A DNA stretch of 64,000 nucleotides from Deltaproteobacteria bacterium UBA4427 (GCA_002390675.1 DGPZ01000143.1:37728-101727), one strand, 5' to 3'. Shown: positions 36,027 to 45,663, counted from the first letter of the stretch. Made by a program: numbers and translations. Notes: generated by a model from the letters alone, not told the origin.

Positions 36027-37751
36027 CTACGCATCCTTTCCACCGGGCAGTTCGACTGTCCGCGTATCGCGACCACTCCGGAAGACCGTACCCGGTCGCG
36101 CTCCAGTGTCTTCGCCCTGACGAATGATCTCAACGCCATTCGTAAAGACATGCTCTATCCCGTCTGCATCGGCATAGAGTCGTCCAGCTCCGGCTGGAAG
36201 ATCGAATTTCGTATACGTCTCGCCTAGGCCAACCTCGTCGGCATCAAACACAACGACGTCCGCATGGAAGCCCACTTCCAAACGACCGCGCTCAACGAGC
36301 CCATAAAGGTTTGCCGGCACATCGGTCAATTGTCGAACGGCCTCCTCCAGCGAGATGAGCTTCCGCTTCCGAACACCCTCGCCTAGCACCTGGCTAGAGA
36401 ACGCGAAGGTATCGATCATGTCGAGATGCGCGCCGGCGTCCGAAGCCCCGATGATTGTGCGGTCATCGTGCCAAAGTTCCCCTCGCATCTTCCATGTCTC
36501 ATCATCCTCGCCCATCGTCGGCGGCATGAAGTAGGTCTGAAGATCATCTTCGATCGCGATATCGATCAGCGTATCAAAGGAAGTCTTGCCCATGTCCTCG
36601 GCAATCTCCCCGATGCGTCGTCCACAGTACTGCTTAAGAGAATCCTTCTGAGCTTGGTCGACCGTGAAGAAGTCCCAGTTGGCCAGCATATGCATAGGCG
36701 ACTCGGGGTTCTGCGCATCTTCACCAAATTTATTGCGCTTCACCGGATCACTCAGGAACTCGATCTTCTCCGCCTTGGTCTTCTTAAAGAAGGGCGCCCA
36801 GTTATGCAGCGCGTCGAAGACGAATCCCGAATCCAGATTAATTCGAATCGTCATCGGCTGCGGGACCGTCAGAGCGATCACCTCAGCGCCGCGCGCGCGG
36901 GCGATGTCCGTCGCGGCCAGCTGATCCATCGCGTGCTGAATATTTTGGGAGTTCGGAACCAGGACGTTCCAGTTGACCGGTCGATTCGCGGCCAGAGAAA
37001 TATCAGCCATATAGTTGGCTTCCTCTTCGCCCCAACCGACTCCCGGCAAGAACTCGACGGTCGTCCCTTCGAAGTCGCGCACCTGACGCGCCAAGGTCAG
37101 CATCTCATCCTTCGAAGCATGTCGCGACGGCACCGGGTTTCCATCAAAGTCGTTATGCGTCGAAGAAACGGTGGAGGAGAAGCCCATTCCACCTTCCGAG
37201 AGAGAGGCCCGAAGGAGCTCAACCATCCCAGCCAGCTCTTCTTCATTGGCTTCGTGGCCGATCGCGCGCGCGCCCATCACACTGCGGCGAATCGCAGAAT
37301 GTCCAACCATGAAACCGGCGTTTACAGAGAGTTTGCCGTCGAGTAATCCGAGGTATTCACCGAAGCTTTCCCAGTTCCACGGGACACCCTCTTCAAGAGC
37401 TTCAAGCGGCATGCCTTCGACGCGCGAGAGCATCTTCATTAGGTACTCGCCCGCGTCAGGCGCGAGGGGCGCGATCGAGAAGCCACAGTTCCCGCCGACG
37501 ACGCTGGTCACGCCATGATAGGGAGAAGGAGACAACGTCCCGTCCCAGAAAGCCTGCGCGTCGTAATGTGTGTGCACATCGACGAAGCCAGGGGAAACAA
37601 TCTTTCCAGAAGCGTCGATGGTCTGTGTTGCTTCCTCGTCTATTGCACCTACAGCAACGATACGTCCGTCTCGAATTCCGAGATCCGCTTGTTGCGAGGG
37701 ACCGCCAGTTCCATCGACGATCGTTCCACCCTTAATGACTACGTCCAACAT
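36027..37751 (-). CDS. D-aminoacylase-like amidohydrolase
   Basis: A 574-residue amidohydrolase of the N-acyl-D-amino-acid deacylase type. The start IKGGTIVDGTGGP and the metal motif VDVHTHYDAQ (HTH near residue 58) are typical, with GGNCGFSIAP nearby and a late GASDAGAHLDM motif supplying the catalytic Asp. The C-terminus returns to the small beta domain with FRSGRDTRTV. Many members found in lipid-degrading bacteria have no tested function, so deacylation of D-amino acids should be taken as a family label. A second, partial copy is at the right edge of the window (63578). Confidence 0.88.
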   Translation of the reverse strand: MLDVVIKGGTIVDGTGGPSQQADLGIRDGRIVAVGAIDEEATQTIDASGKIVSPGFVDVHTHYDAQAFWDGTLSPSPYHGVTSVVGGNCGFSIAPLAPDAGEYLMKMLSRVEGMPLEALEEGVPWNWESFGEYLGLLDGKLSVNAGFMVGHSAIRRSVMGARAIGHEANEEELAGMVELLRASLSEGGMGFSSTVSSTHNDFDGNPVPSRHASKDEMLTLARQVRDFEGTTVEFLPGVGWGEEEANYMADISLAANRPVNWNVLVPNSQNIQHAMDQLAATDIARARGAEVIALTVPQPMTIRINLDSGFVFDALHNWAPFFKKTKAEKIEFLSDPVKRNKFGEDAQNPESPMHMLANWDFFTVDQAQKDSLKQYCGRRIGEIAEDMGKTSFDTLIDIAIEDDLQTYFMPPTMGEDDETWKMRGELWHDDRTIIGASDAGAHLDMIDTFAFSSQVLGEGVRKRKLISLEEAVRQLTDVPANLYGLVERGRLEVGFHADVVVFDADEVGLGETYTKFDLPAGAGRLYADADGIEHVFTNGVEIIRQGEDTGARPGTVFRSGRDTRTVELPGGKDA

Positions 37752-37978
37752 ATTGACGTTTCCTTATGTTTGCTTCGATTGCTGACTAATTCGCTACTCG
37801 CGACGGCCACATGAGTATCTGGGACTTCGTGCGCACACTCATTCTGCCACACTGCGGCGCGACGCTGCACCCGGCTTCTTTCCGCGCGAAAGCTTTGTCT
37901 CGGGTGTCAAACTTGCGCGGCCGTTGCCGATCTGAGCCACGAGACGCGCCCTACACCCACTACAGGACCTGACCAGCC

Positions 37979-38434
37979 CTATACGAACTGCCAGGCACGC
38001 GGCGGCTCGGTTCCCTCTTCGAATTCCTGACACTGAACGTCGAACCAGATCGGCAGTAGATGCCGCACGTAGAATGCGTGGGTTGTCACATTCCCGGTCA
38101 CTAGGTCCTCGTACTCTTTGATCCGGACACGCTCATCCCTTTCCTGCCACGCCTTCGTCTTCTCGAAGATCGCGTCGACCTCGGAACGGGTGTCGTAGAT
38201 GATCCCCAGATGGTCGTAGCCAGGACTGTTAATGTGCTTGCTCTGCTCTGTCACGAGAATGAACTGGCTCGTCTCGGGATCCGTGCGGAGCAGAAGCCCC
38301 GTCTGACCGAGGATCGGAACATCGATCGAGTCCCAACCGAAGAGATTTCCATAGAACTCCGCGATCTCTTTTCTATTCGCGTTGAGTTCGCCGTCAGGCA
38401 GCGTGAGTTCCATGTGATTGAAGCGACCGGGCAT
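37979..38434 (-). CDS. VOC/glyoxalase superfamily protein
   Basis: A 151-residue vicinal-oxygen-chelate protein. GRFNHMELTLPDGEL opens the first beta-alpha-beta-beta-beta unit (H7 is a likely metal ligand), with EFYGNLFGWDSI as its helix. The second unit has YDHLGIIYDT and an Arg/Glu pair in the last strands. It could be a dioxygenase, an epimerase or a binding protein. AAGGAGA precedes the ATG. The 227 bp upstream of it, to the D-aminoacylase-like gene, show no gene. Confidence 0.82.
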   Translation of the reverse strand: MPGRFNHMELTLPDGELNANRKEIAEFYGNLFGWDSIDVPILGQTGLLLRTDPETSQFILVTEQSKHINSPGYDHLGIIYDTRSEVDAIFEKTKAWQERDERVRIKEYEDLVTGNVTTHAFYVRHLLPIWFDVQCQEFEEGTEPPRAWQFV

Positions 38435-38506
38435 GGGGATTCTCCTTCAGAATTTTAAGCGATTATTCTAGCACCGGCGCACGCCCTGGATCACTCGATC
38501 GTAGTC

Positions 38507-38535
38507 TTGCTGAATTAAAACACGCGTATTAAACT
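38507..38535 (+). promoter_or_regulatory. candidate sigma70-type promoter
   Basis: TTGCTG at 38507-38512 and TAAACT at 38530-38535 are separated by 17 bp in an AT-rich patch, 30 bp ahead of the alkylsulfatase-like ATG. It would drive that gene and the overlapping TetR gene. Confidence 0.4.
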
Positions 38536-38564
38536 ATACCATTTCGCAAACCAGGAGGCTCTCC

Positions 38565-39992
38565 ATGTCCGATTCCCCCGGCCTATTGCGCCCACGAAAT
38601 TTCCTGATCGCCGCACTCGTCGGTGTCGGGTTGATCGTTCTCGTGTTGTCGACCTCCGTCGACGCCAAACGCGCTGCTGAACTTCGCGCGGGCGAGCTCG
38701 CCGGCAATGTCGCGGCACGGGTCATCGCGTCCAATACCGAAAGCGGGGGCGACACCCACTCACGCGACTTCATCTCGATCCCGATCGAAGTTCGAAAGCT
38801 CGCGGACAATGTCTACCAGGCACGCGGCGTTGGAAACACGCAAGTCATCGCGACCTCCGAAGGACATGTCGTCTACGACACCGGCCTAGCCACCCAAGCC
38901 GCGAAGCAGCGGCGACTCCTTGAAGAAACGCTTCCCGAAGGGCCGATCACACATGTGATCCTGAGCCACTCGCATCAGGATCATGTGGGCGGCACACGTT
39001 TCTGGACCGAAGACGACACCGAGATTGTTGCCCATTTCGAATATCCCGAAGAGCAGCGTTATTTGAAGGAACTCGAGGACTTTCTCTGGACGCGCAACCG
39101 CATGCTCTTCCCCTTCATGCCGGAGTCCCCGCCTAAGAGCGGCATATTTGCTTACGGCGATGTCGTCCCGACGTTGCTCGTTAACGAACCTAACATTCTG
39201 AAATTCGAACAGGGTGGCGTTCGCTTTGAGGTTCTCCCTACCCCTGGTGCCGAGGGCGCGGACAACCTAACACTCTGGCTACCCGATCAGAAAATATTTT
39301 TCTCCGGAGACTTCTTCGGCCCGAACTTCCCTCAGTTCCCGAACGTCTTCACTATGCGCGGCGAGAAAGTCCGAAAGCCGATCGAATACATCCGCTCGCT
39401 GGAGCAGGTCATCGCCCTCGAACCCGAAATGATCGTCCCGAGCCACCAAGACCCGATCGTCGGTAAGGAAAAAATTCGCGAGGGACTCGTCACGATGCGT
39501 GATGCGGTCCGCTATGTGCACGATGCCGTAATCGCCGGAATGAACGCCGGCAAGTCCATGAACCAGCTGATGGAAGAAATTGCCCTGCCCCCGGAACTTT
39601 CCGTGACCCAGATCCATGGCCGAGTCTCCTGGGCGGTCAAGAGCATTTGGCAGTACTACGCAACTTGGTTCCAGTTCAACTCCACAACGGAGCTCTACAA
39701 TGTTCCGCATACCGCCGTTGCCGCGGAGCTAGCTGGCCTCGCAGGAGTCGATGCCCTCGCAAAGAGCGCTGCATCTCACGTGGCGGAAGGACGCGACCTC
39801 GAAGCACTCCACTTGCTTGAAATCGCCCTCGCCGGCGACGCAAAGCACCGCCTCGCACTTGAGACCCGAATCGCGGCGCTGTCCAGTCTACGAGATGAAG
39901 CCAAGGCGACTTTTAATAACACCTACGAAATTGATTGGCTGAGTCTGCGAATCGGCCAAACCGAAGAGGCGCTGGGAGCTCTTCGCGAGTGA
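38565..39992 (+). CDS. membrane-anchored alkylsulfatase-like MBL protein
   Basis: A 475-residue MBL-fold protein. Residues 12-30 form a transmembrane anchor or uncleaved signal. The zinc motif is SHSHQDH at 134-140 (H135, H137, D139, H140), and SGDFFGPNFP is a later element seen in SdsA1/BDS1-type alkylsulfatases. Residues about 365-460 resemble the alkylsulfatase dimerisation domain (YNVPHTAVA, then HVAEGRDLEALHLL). The C-terminal SCP2-like domain of SdsA1 is absent. It would hydrolyse sulfate esters in the periplasm. AGGAGG lies before the ATG. A TetR gene overlaps its stop by 4 bp. Confidence 0.82.
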   Translation: MSDSPGLLRPRNFLIAALVGVGLIVLVLSTSVDAKRAAELRAGELAGNVAARVIASNTESGGDTHSRDFISIPIEVRKLADNVYQARGVGNTQVIATSEGHVVYDTGLATQAAKQRRLLEETLPEGPITHVILSHSHQDHVGGTRFWTEDDTEIVAHFEYPEEQRYLKELEDFLWTRNRMLFPFMPESPPKSGIFAYGDVVPTLLVNEPNILKFEQGGVRFEVLPTPGAEGADNLTLWLPDQKIFFSGDFFGPNFPQFPNVFTMRGEKVRKPIEYIRSLEQVIALEPEMIVPSHQDPIVGKEKIREGLVTMRDAVRYVHDAVIAGMNAGKSMNQLMEEIALPPELSVTQIHGRVSWAVKSIWQYYATWFQFNSTTELYNVPHTAVAAELAGLAGVDALAKSAASHVAEGRDLEALHLLEIALAGDAKHRLALETRIAALSSLRDEAKATFNNTYEIDWLSLRIGQTEEALGALRE

Positions 39993-40591
39993 GCGCTCGG
40001 CCAAGCGCCGCTCGGGAAGCGACCCGATCGAAGATCCAAGCTGTTGCGGAACAACTCTTCGCAAGCGAGGGCTTCGACCGCGTCCCCCTGCGCCAGATTG
40101 CGCGGGAAGCGGGACAACGAAATGTCGCCGCCGTCCAGTACCACTTCGGATCCAAGGAAGGCCTACTTTCGTCGATCGTCGATACCCATCGCTCCGAGAT
40201 CGACGATCGTCGACGTGACCTCCTCGAAGCGCTTACCGAAGCCGAATCCGAAGCAGATCTCTCGACTCTGATCGGAATCTTGGTGGAGCCTTTGGCCGCC
40301 AAGCTCGATGACGCGTCCGGCCGAGCCTATTTACGCATCCAGGCTCAAGGCCTAACTAACGAAAAGATGCGGCCAGCTACCCAGAGCCTGGTTCGACGCA
40401 TCCGAGGGCACCTCGGTGCACTCGACGGGGAGCGCGGCGACCCCTTCAGAGACCGATTCGCCCTGCTCTTGCTCTTTCATGCCCTCGCCGATCGCGCACA
40501 GGCAGAAGAGACACAGGCGGCTAGACGTGGCGCAAGGCGCGATTTCGTGGACTCACTTACGCGGTCAATCGAAGCCCTTTTCGCGGCATAA
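39989..40591 (+). CDS. TetR family transcriptional regulator
   Basis: A 200-residue regulator. The HTH region KIQAVAEQLFASEGFDRV, then LRQIAREAGQRNVAAVQYHFGSKEGL, is typical. The start is GTG 39989, overlapping the alkylsulfatase-like stop (GTGA), with GGGAG upstream; the frame that opens at 39935 lies wholly inside that gene. Translational coupling implies that the regulator controls the alkylsulfatase-like gene, perhaps through a substrate or product ligand. I find no clean palindrome near the promoter at 38507. Confidence 0.9.
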   Translation: MSARPSAAREATRSKIQAVAEQLFASEGFDRVPLRQIAREAGQRNVAAVQYHFGSKEGLLSSIVDTHRSEIDDRRRDLLEALTEAESEADLSTLIGILVEPLAAKLDDASGRAYLRIQAQGLTNEKMRPATQSLVRRIRGHLGALDGERGDPFRDRFALLLLFHALADRAQAEETQAARRGARRDFVDSLTRSIEALFAA

Positions 40592-40607
40592 CGTGCGCGC
40601 GATGGGG

Positions 40608-41048
40608 CTAGCTTCGCTCGCGCCGATCCACTAGAAAATTCGAGTCCATGACCATCACGTCGTCGCCGCCAGCATTCCTCATGGTCGTACGGCTCTTAAC
40701 GATCCCGTATGCCGGCTGAGATTTGGATTCGCGCTTTTCCAAAAACACGCGGGAGAGAACGAGTTCGTCTTCGGGTCGCACCGGATTCGGGAACCGCATT
40801 GTAAGCCCCAGCATCGCCGCCGTATGCAATTTCAGATCACTCTTCGAATAGATCAGAGAAGAGATCGAATAGGTGTGACAGGAGGAGGCTGAGAGCCCTC
40901 CCATCACGGACTGGCGGCCGGCCTCTTCATCAATATGAAACGGCTGAGGATCCCACTGGGTCGCGAAAGAGACGATCTCTTCTTTCGAAGGCACGTGCCG
41001 TCCGAGTTCAATTTCCACGCCCAGCTCAACATCTTCGAAATAATCCAT
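40608..41048 (-). CDS. MaoC family hydratase
   Basis: A 146-residue hot-dog protein. ATQWDPQPFHIDEEAG at residues 29-44 holds the hydratase-2 catalytic pair D33 and H38. The rest carries a LTMRFPNPVRPEDEL segment usual for MaoC. It would hydrate a trans-2-enoyl-CoA. It is 20 bp downstream of the second efflux permease on the same strand and may be read from the efflux operon's transcript, an unusual pairing. The Shine-Dalgarno sequence is weak (AAGG). Confidence 0.88.
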   Translation of the reverse strand: MDYFEDVELGVEIELGRHVPSKEEIVSFATQWDPQPFHIDEEAGRQSVMGGLSASSCHTYSISSLIYSKSDLKLHTAAMLGLTMRFPNPVRPEDELVLSRVFLEKRESKSQPAYGIVKSRTTMRNAGGDDVMVMDSNFLVDRRERS

Positions 41049-41068
41049 GGCCTTGGAATAGCTCGGTT

Positions 41069-42280
41069 TTATTCCGTTCGCAGCGCATCCACGGGCTCGA
41101 GCTCAGCCGCCCTGCGTGCAGGCCCAACGCCCGAGACCAGACCGGCGAAGGCACTCACGACGATGGCCGCAACGATATATTCGATCGGCGCACCGGCTGG
41201 AAACTCGGGTAATGCCAGCCGCAGCAGGAACGTGGCGAAGAGACCTACAAAAAGTCCGGACATGCCGCCGGTCAGTGTGAGCAGAATCGCCTCGATGAGG
41301 AATATCACTTGCACCTGTCTGGCCGTTGCACCGAGCGCGCGCATCAAACCGATCTCTGAAACCCGCTCTCCGACAGAGATCCACATCATGGTGAAGATTC
41401 CTATCGATCCGACTAGCAGAGAGATCGCTGCGATCACCGCCACGCCTAGCGTGATTACATCCATCACTCGACCAAAGACACTCAACATCTCCGACTGCGA
41501 CACAATCGTGAAGTCCTCGTCGCCGCGGTGTCGCTCAATCAGGCGACTTCGGACCGCTTCGATTGCGGCCTGCGTCAGCCCCTCATGCGCGAAGACGATG
41601 TCGATCTCCTGAAGTTCCGCCAGGTTAAAGAGCCGCATGGCCGTCGCGACAGGGATATAAGCCGCGTCATCGATATCCATTCCAAGGACTTGTCCCTTGG
41701 GCTGCATTACGCCAATCACCCGCAGCCGCGCTCCGGCAATCCGTACGAACTCCCCCAGTGCATTCGATTCGCCGAATAGCTCTCGTTTCAATTTCGGCCC
41801 GAGGACCGCGACCGAGCCCCCGCGCCGCGGATCCCCCGGCGGAAGAAAACTGCCCTGACCGATCTCGCATTTCATGACCGCTGGGAAGTCGCTCGTCACT
41901 CCGTGAACGAAGACGCTGCGCCCTCGCCCGCCCCCCTCGACCCGTGCCTGTCCGACCGCCATCGGAACGACCGCATCGAGAAATGATATTTTCTTGAGCG
42001 CTTCGGCATCGTCAATCGTGAGCTTCTGCGTCGTTCCACCAAAGGCGCCGGGAACGCCATGCGTCTCTGTCTTCCCAGGATTCACAGCGAGCACGTTCGT
42101 CCCGAATTCAGAGAACTCCGCGACCATATAACGACGCGCACCCTCGCCAAGTGAGGTCAGCATGATCACAGCGGCGACGCCGATTGCGATCCCTAGCATC
42201 GACAGCACCGAGCGAAGCGGATGCCCTATCATCGCACCAGAAGACAGGCGCATTAGATCGGCAAAATCGATCCTGACCAT
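41069..42280 (-). CDS. MacB/FtsX-type ABC permease (second)
   Basis: A 403-residue permease with an N-terminal transmembrane segment (about 20-42), a large periplasmic MacB-core domain and three C-terminal transmembrane segments (about 280-395). The periplasmic region contains SVFVHGVTSDFPAVM and RVIGVMQPKG, as in MacB-core proteins. ATG 42280 is chosen since AAAGGA lies 9 nt upstream; the frame to 42544 reads through the previous gene. It is 73 bp behind the first permease and similar to it in size and layout but clearly diverged, so the pair could form a heterodimer. Confidence 0.86.
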   Translation of the reverse strand: MVRIDFADLMRLSSGAMIGHPLRSVLSMLGIAIGVAAVIMLTSLGEGARRYMVAEFSEFGTNVLAVNPGKTETHGVPGAFGGTTQKLTIDDAEALKKISFLDAVVPMAVGQARVEGGGRGRSVFVHGVTSDFPAVMKCEIGQGSFLPPGDPRRGGSVAVLGPKLKRELFGESNALGEFVRIAGARLRVIGVMQPKGQVLGMDIDDAAYIPVATAMRLFNLAELQEIDIVFAHEGLTQAAIEAVRSRLIERHRGDEDFTIVSQSEMLSVFGRVMDVITLGVAVIAAISLLVGSIGIFTMMWISVGERVSEIGLMRALGATARQVQVIFLIEAILLTLTGGMSGLFVGLFATFLLRLALPEFPAGAPIEYIVAAIVVSAFAGLVSGVGPARRAAELEPVDALRTE

Positions 42281-42353
42281 ATCCTGCATTCCTTTCCGCG
42301 AAAGCCAACGGTTACCCCGGCTTGCGCCAAGCCAAAGCCGACTGAGCGCGAGT

Positions 42354-43559
42354 TCAGTGCCCTTGTAATGCCGCGACCGGGTCGAGACGGGAAGCGCGCC
42401 ACGCGGGTAACACGCCGAATACGATTCCCGTTCCGAGCGACAACCCCAATACAGCAGCGATCGCCCAGAGCGGCGTTGCCGCGTCGATACGGGGATAGAG
42501 CAGGTTTCCAAGCTCGACCAACGCCGTGCCACTCGCGAGGCCAATCAGCCCGCCCGCTGAAGAAAGCATCGTCGCCTCAAGCAGGAAAACCTGAAGGATT
42601 TGCCGCTGGTTTGCGCCTAGAGCCTTGAGCAGCCCCACTTCATCTGTTCTCTCTGAGACGGAAACGAGCATCACATTCATGATGCCGATCCCAGCGACTC
42701 CCAGGCTAATCGACGCAATCCCGGCGACGACTAGCGTAAGGATCCCAAGGATAGAAGAGAGTGAGGCCAACACGGCGTCCTGGCTAATGCACGTGAAATC
42801 TTCTTCATCGTGCCGGTCGATCAGAATTTTCTTGACCTGAGCGATCACCGGCTTCGAATCGGATTTAGGATAGAGGTCGAGCATGATTCGATTCACCGAG
42901 CTCTTATTCGCCATCCGCATGCCCGAAGCCACAGGGATTAATGCGACGTCATCGATGTTCATTCCTAATTGCTGGCCGCGTTCCTGAAGGACCCCGATCA
43001 CTCGCATGCGCCAGCTCCCAATACGGACTGTGGCTCCAAGTGGGTTCGCGTTGTCAAAGAGTTCCTGCGCGACCCTATGCCCGAGCACGACCACTGCGGC
43101 ACCGCGATCAAGTTCGCTCTCGGGGAGAAAGCTGCCCGAATCCATATCCAGCCTCTGAAGCTGTTGGAATTCCGAAGTCACGCCCACTACGCGGGACGAG
43201 CGGCCCCGCTCCCGATAGCTCACGATGTCGGTGCTGACGGATACGGGAACAGCCGCTCGAACGGCTTGAACACGGCGCTCGAGCACGATCGCATCTTGCA
43301 GGGTCAGGTCGTTCGGGACACCGCCGATCCCGTGCGGCATCCCGCCCGTCGTCTCGTTCTTTCCGGGCGATACGTTTACGATCGATGAGCCAAGACTTGC
43401 GAATTGCGTCGTGACATAACGCAAGGCCCCCTCGCCGATTGCGGTGAGGGAGACCACGGCCACCACGCCGATCACCACCCCGAGCAGCGACAATCCACTT
43501 CGACGACGATTCTGCAGGAGCGCTTGCGCGGCGAAGCGAAGCAGATCGAGGGGATTCAT
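42354..43559 (-). CDS. MacB/FtsX-type ABC permease (first)
   Basis: A 401-residue permease with the same layout: N-terminal transmembrane segment (about 20-42) with the LLGVVIGVVAVVSL motif, a periplasmic core (about 45-270) and three C-terminal segments with ERTDEVGLLKALGA (the coupling helix) between the first two. The start overlaps the ATPase stop by 4 bp (ATGA). It works with the separate ATPase and adaptor; MacB fuses ATPase and permease, whereas here they are split. Confidence 0.88.
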   Translation of the reverse strand: MNPLDLLRFAAQALLQNRRRSGLSLLGVVIGVVAVVSLTAIGEGALRYVTTQFASLGSSIVNVSPGKNETTGGMPHGIGGVPNDLTLQDAIVLERRVQAVRAAVPVSVSTDIVSYRERGRSSRVVGVTSEFQQLQRLDMDSGSFLPESELDRGAAVVVLGHRVAQELFDNANPLGATVRIGSWRMRVIGVLQERGQQLGMNIDDVALIPVASGMRMANKSSVNRIMLDLYPKSDSKPVIAQVKKILIDRHDEEDFTCISQDAVLASLSSILGILTLVVAGIASISLGVAGIGIMNVMLVSVSERTDEVGLLKALGANQRQILQVFLLEATMLSSAGGLIGLASGTALVELGNLLYPRIDAATPLWAIAAVLGLSLGTGIVFGVLPAWRASRLDPVAALQGH

Positions 43560-44353
43560 ACTGGCTTCTCGGGAACAACGGCCTCGGTTTCGTCCCCTTC
43601 TCGAGCAGTGTTCAGGTCTTGCTTAGATGGATCATCCTCCGAAGAGATGTCGAAGAGCCCATTCAGATCGCTAATGTCCTGCCCCTGGACTCGCTTCACA
43701 ATCTCGCCGTCTCGCATAACAACGACACGATCGGCTCGCCGGGCGACGGCAGGATCGTGAGTGACAACAACGAGGGTCCGCCCTCCGGCATGTAGTTCGG
43801 CCAAGAGATCGAGGACCTGCGCGCCGGAGCGACTGTCCAAATTACCCGTAGGCTCATCTGCGAGGAGCAAGCCCGGGTCCATAACGGTCGACCGCGCAAT
43901 CGCGACTCGCTGTTTCTGTCCGCCGGACAGCTCATTCGGCTTGTGGCCAAGCCGGTCGCTCAATCCCACCGCGGCTAGAGATGACTCCGCGCGGCGGCGA
44001 CGGTCCGAAGGCGCGATGCCCGCGAAGATCATGGGCATCTCAACGTTCTGAACAGCGGTTAGGCGTGGAACCAAGTGAAACGACTGAAAGATGAATCCGA
44101 TTCGGCGCAGACGGGTCTCTGCAAGTGCGTCATCCCCAAGCCCTGCAACATCTTCGTCCGCGAGCAGATAACGGCCGCGGTTTGGGGAATCAAGACAACC
44201 CAAGAGATTGAGCAGCGTACTCTTACCCGACCCCGAAGGCCCCATGATCGCGACGTATTCGCCGTCCTCGATCGTCTCGCTCACACCGCGCAATGCGTGT
44301 AGTTCGTGATCGCCCATTTGATAGGTGCGCCACAAACCTTCGACGCGGATCAC
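43556..44353 (-). CDS. ABC transporter ATP-binding protein (MacB/LolD type)
   Basis: A 265-residue ATPase. Walker A is GPSGSGKST, the signature is LSGGQKQR, Walker B is LLADEPTG and the H-loop is VTHDP. The Q-loop region FIFQSFHLVPRLTAVQNVEMP is typical for the LolD/MacB group. A C-terminal tail of about 40 acidic residues follows the catalytic domain. The start is GTG overlapping the adaptor stop (GTGA). With adaptor and permeases it forms a tripartite efflux or lipoprotein-type export unit. Confidence 0.92.
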   Translation of the reverse strand: MIRVEGLWRTYQMGDHELHALRGVSETIEDGEYVAIMGPSGSGKSTLLNLLGCLDSPNRGRYLLADEDVAGLGDDALAETRLRRIGFIFQSFHLVPRLTAVQNVEMPMIFAGIAPSDRRRRAESSLAAVGLSDRLGHKPNELSGGQKQRVAIARSTVMDPGLLLADEPTGNLDSRSGAQVLDLLAELHAGGRTLVVVTHDPAVARRADRVVVMRDGEIVKRVQGQDISDLNGLFDISSEDDPSKQDLNTAREGDETEAVVPEKPV

Positions 44354-45537
44354 GACCGATCTCCCGCCTCATCCTCAGCCGGCACCTCGACCGCGCGCAC
44401 CCCTGCCTCGATTCCAAGTTTATCGAGAGCGATGACGATCGATTCACCTTCTTCCAGGCCCGAGACAACTTCCGCGAATTGCCAATTCCGGAGCCCAACT
44501 TCGATCTTCCGTTCGACTAACTCGCCCTCTTCCAAAATGAGCACGCTTTGATTTTGCAAAAGAGCGGACGTCGGCACACGAAGAACCGAGTCCTTGGCCT
44601 CGAGAATGACCTCCGCGTCCGCCGACGTGCCCGGCAGAAGAGACTCGGCAACGGCGGGGTCGTTCATCTCCACTTCGATCTCGAGAGTGCGGTTCTGTGC
44701 TTCCTCATCGAGGACATAGGGTGCGACCCGGAGCACGGACCCTAAGAAGGACTCATCTGGACGTGAATCAACAGTGAGATTGACGGGCATCCCAGCTCGA
44801 ATAGCTCCGGAGTCCACCTCGTCCATAGGCGCGCTGACGAAGATCGATGTTGGATCGATCAGGTCAATCACGGGGGGCGAAGTGAGGAGAGGCGGCGAAG
44901 GTGTCACCCATTCGCCTACTTCGACATTGACCTCGGCGACGATCCCTGCGAAGGGCGCGACGATCGTGGTCTTCCTCAATTCGGTTTCGGCTGAAGCCTG
45001 TTGCACGCGCGCGCGCTCTAGTTCCGCGCGCGCGCCGTCACATGCAACTCTTGCGGAATCGGACTGGTATTGGAGTTCATCCAAGCGATCTTCGGAGGCA
45101 ACGCTGTTTGCTGCAAGTCGCTGGGTGCGAGCGAGTTCTCGCTTCGCGCGATCTCGGCGGAGGCAGGTATCCTCAAAGCCAGCCTGAGCGACCGCGACGC
45201 CCTGCATAGCGAGGTCGCGCTGGACCTCATGGCTGCTGGCCGAAAGCCTCACGAGCATCGCCCCGGCTTCGACGCGAGACCCTTCCCTATGAAGGATTTC
45301 AACAACCCGGCCACCTATTTCCGAAGCGATTCGAGAGCGCCTGCGAGCCTCGACCGTCCCCGCTTTCGAGTTCGTAACAGTCGATTCCACACGGCCCTTC
45401 GAAACGGGCGCCACGCGAACCTCGACCGGATCAGGTGCAAAAACCGTCTGTTTGAGCAGCGCAACGACGACGGCCAAGCCCAGCAAGACGATCCAGGGGA
45501 TCCACCTGCGCGAGGGATTCGATTCGTTCTCGACCAA
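44350..45537 (-). CDS. MacA-like periplasmic adaptor (membrane fusion protein)
   Basis: A 395-residue membrane fusion protein. A transmembrane anchor lies at about 11-28, followed by a lipoyl half (SRIASEIGGRVVEILHREG), a coiled-coil hairpin (about 120-195), the second lipoyl half with TTIVAPFAGIVAEVNVEVG, and beta-barrel and membrane-proximal domains. It should link the inner-membrane permeases to an outer-membrane channel, for which no gene is seen here. First gene of the efflux operon; GAGG precedes the ATG. The promoter lies in 45538-45663, shared with the divergent DUF3604 gene. Confidence 0.88.
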   Translation of the reverse strand: MVENESNPSRRWIPWIVLLGLAVVVALLKQTVFAPDPVEVRVAPVSKGRVESTVTNSKAGTVEARRRSRIASEIGGRVVEILHREGSRVEAGAMLVRLSASSHEVQRDLAMQGVAVAQAGFEDTCLRRDRAKRELARTQRLAANSVASEDRLDELQYQSDSARVACDGARAELERARVQQASAETELRKTTIVAPFAGIVAEVNVEVGEWVTPSPPLLTSPPVIDLIDPTSIFVSAPMDEVDSGAIRAGMPVNLTVDSRPDESFLGSVLRVAPYVLDEEAQNRTLEIEVEMNDPAVAESLLPGTSADAEVILEAKDSVLRVPTSALLQNQSVLILEEGELVERKIEVGLRNWQFAEVVSGLEEGESIVIALDKLGIEAGVRAVEVPAEDEAGDRS

Positions 45538-45663
45538 TGGTTGTGCCTCGCTCGACTCCCCCGTACGAGGCGACCTGCTTGGATCGAAAAGCGATCTTGA
45601 GCCAGCCCAACCGAGGGGAAATTCCTTATTTGCGCGCGCGCTGAATTCTATACCATCAAGCTC

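Noticed and set aside
36426..37346. 306-residue plus-strand frame
   Set aside because: Antisense to the D-aminoacylase-like gene; typical GC-rich shadow frame.
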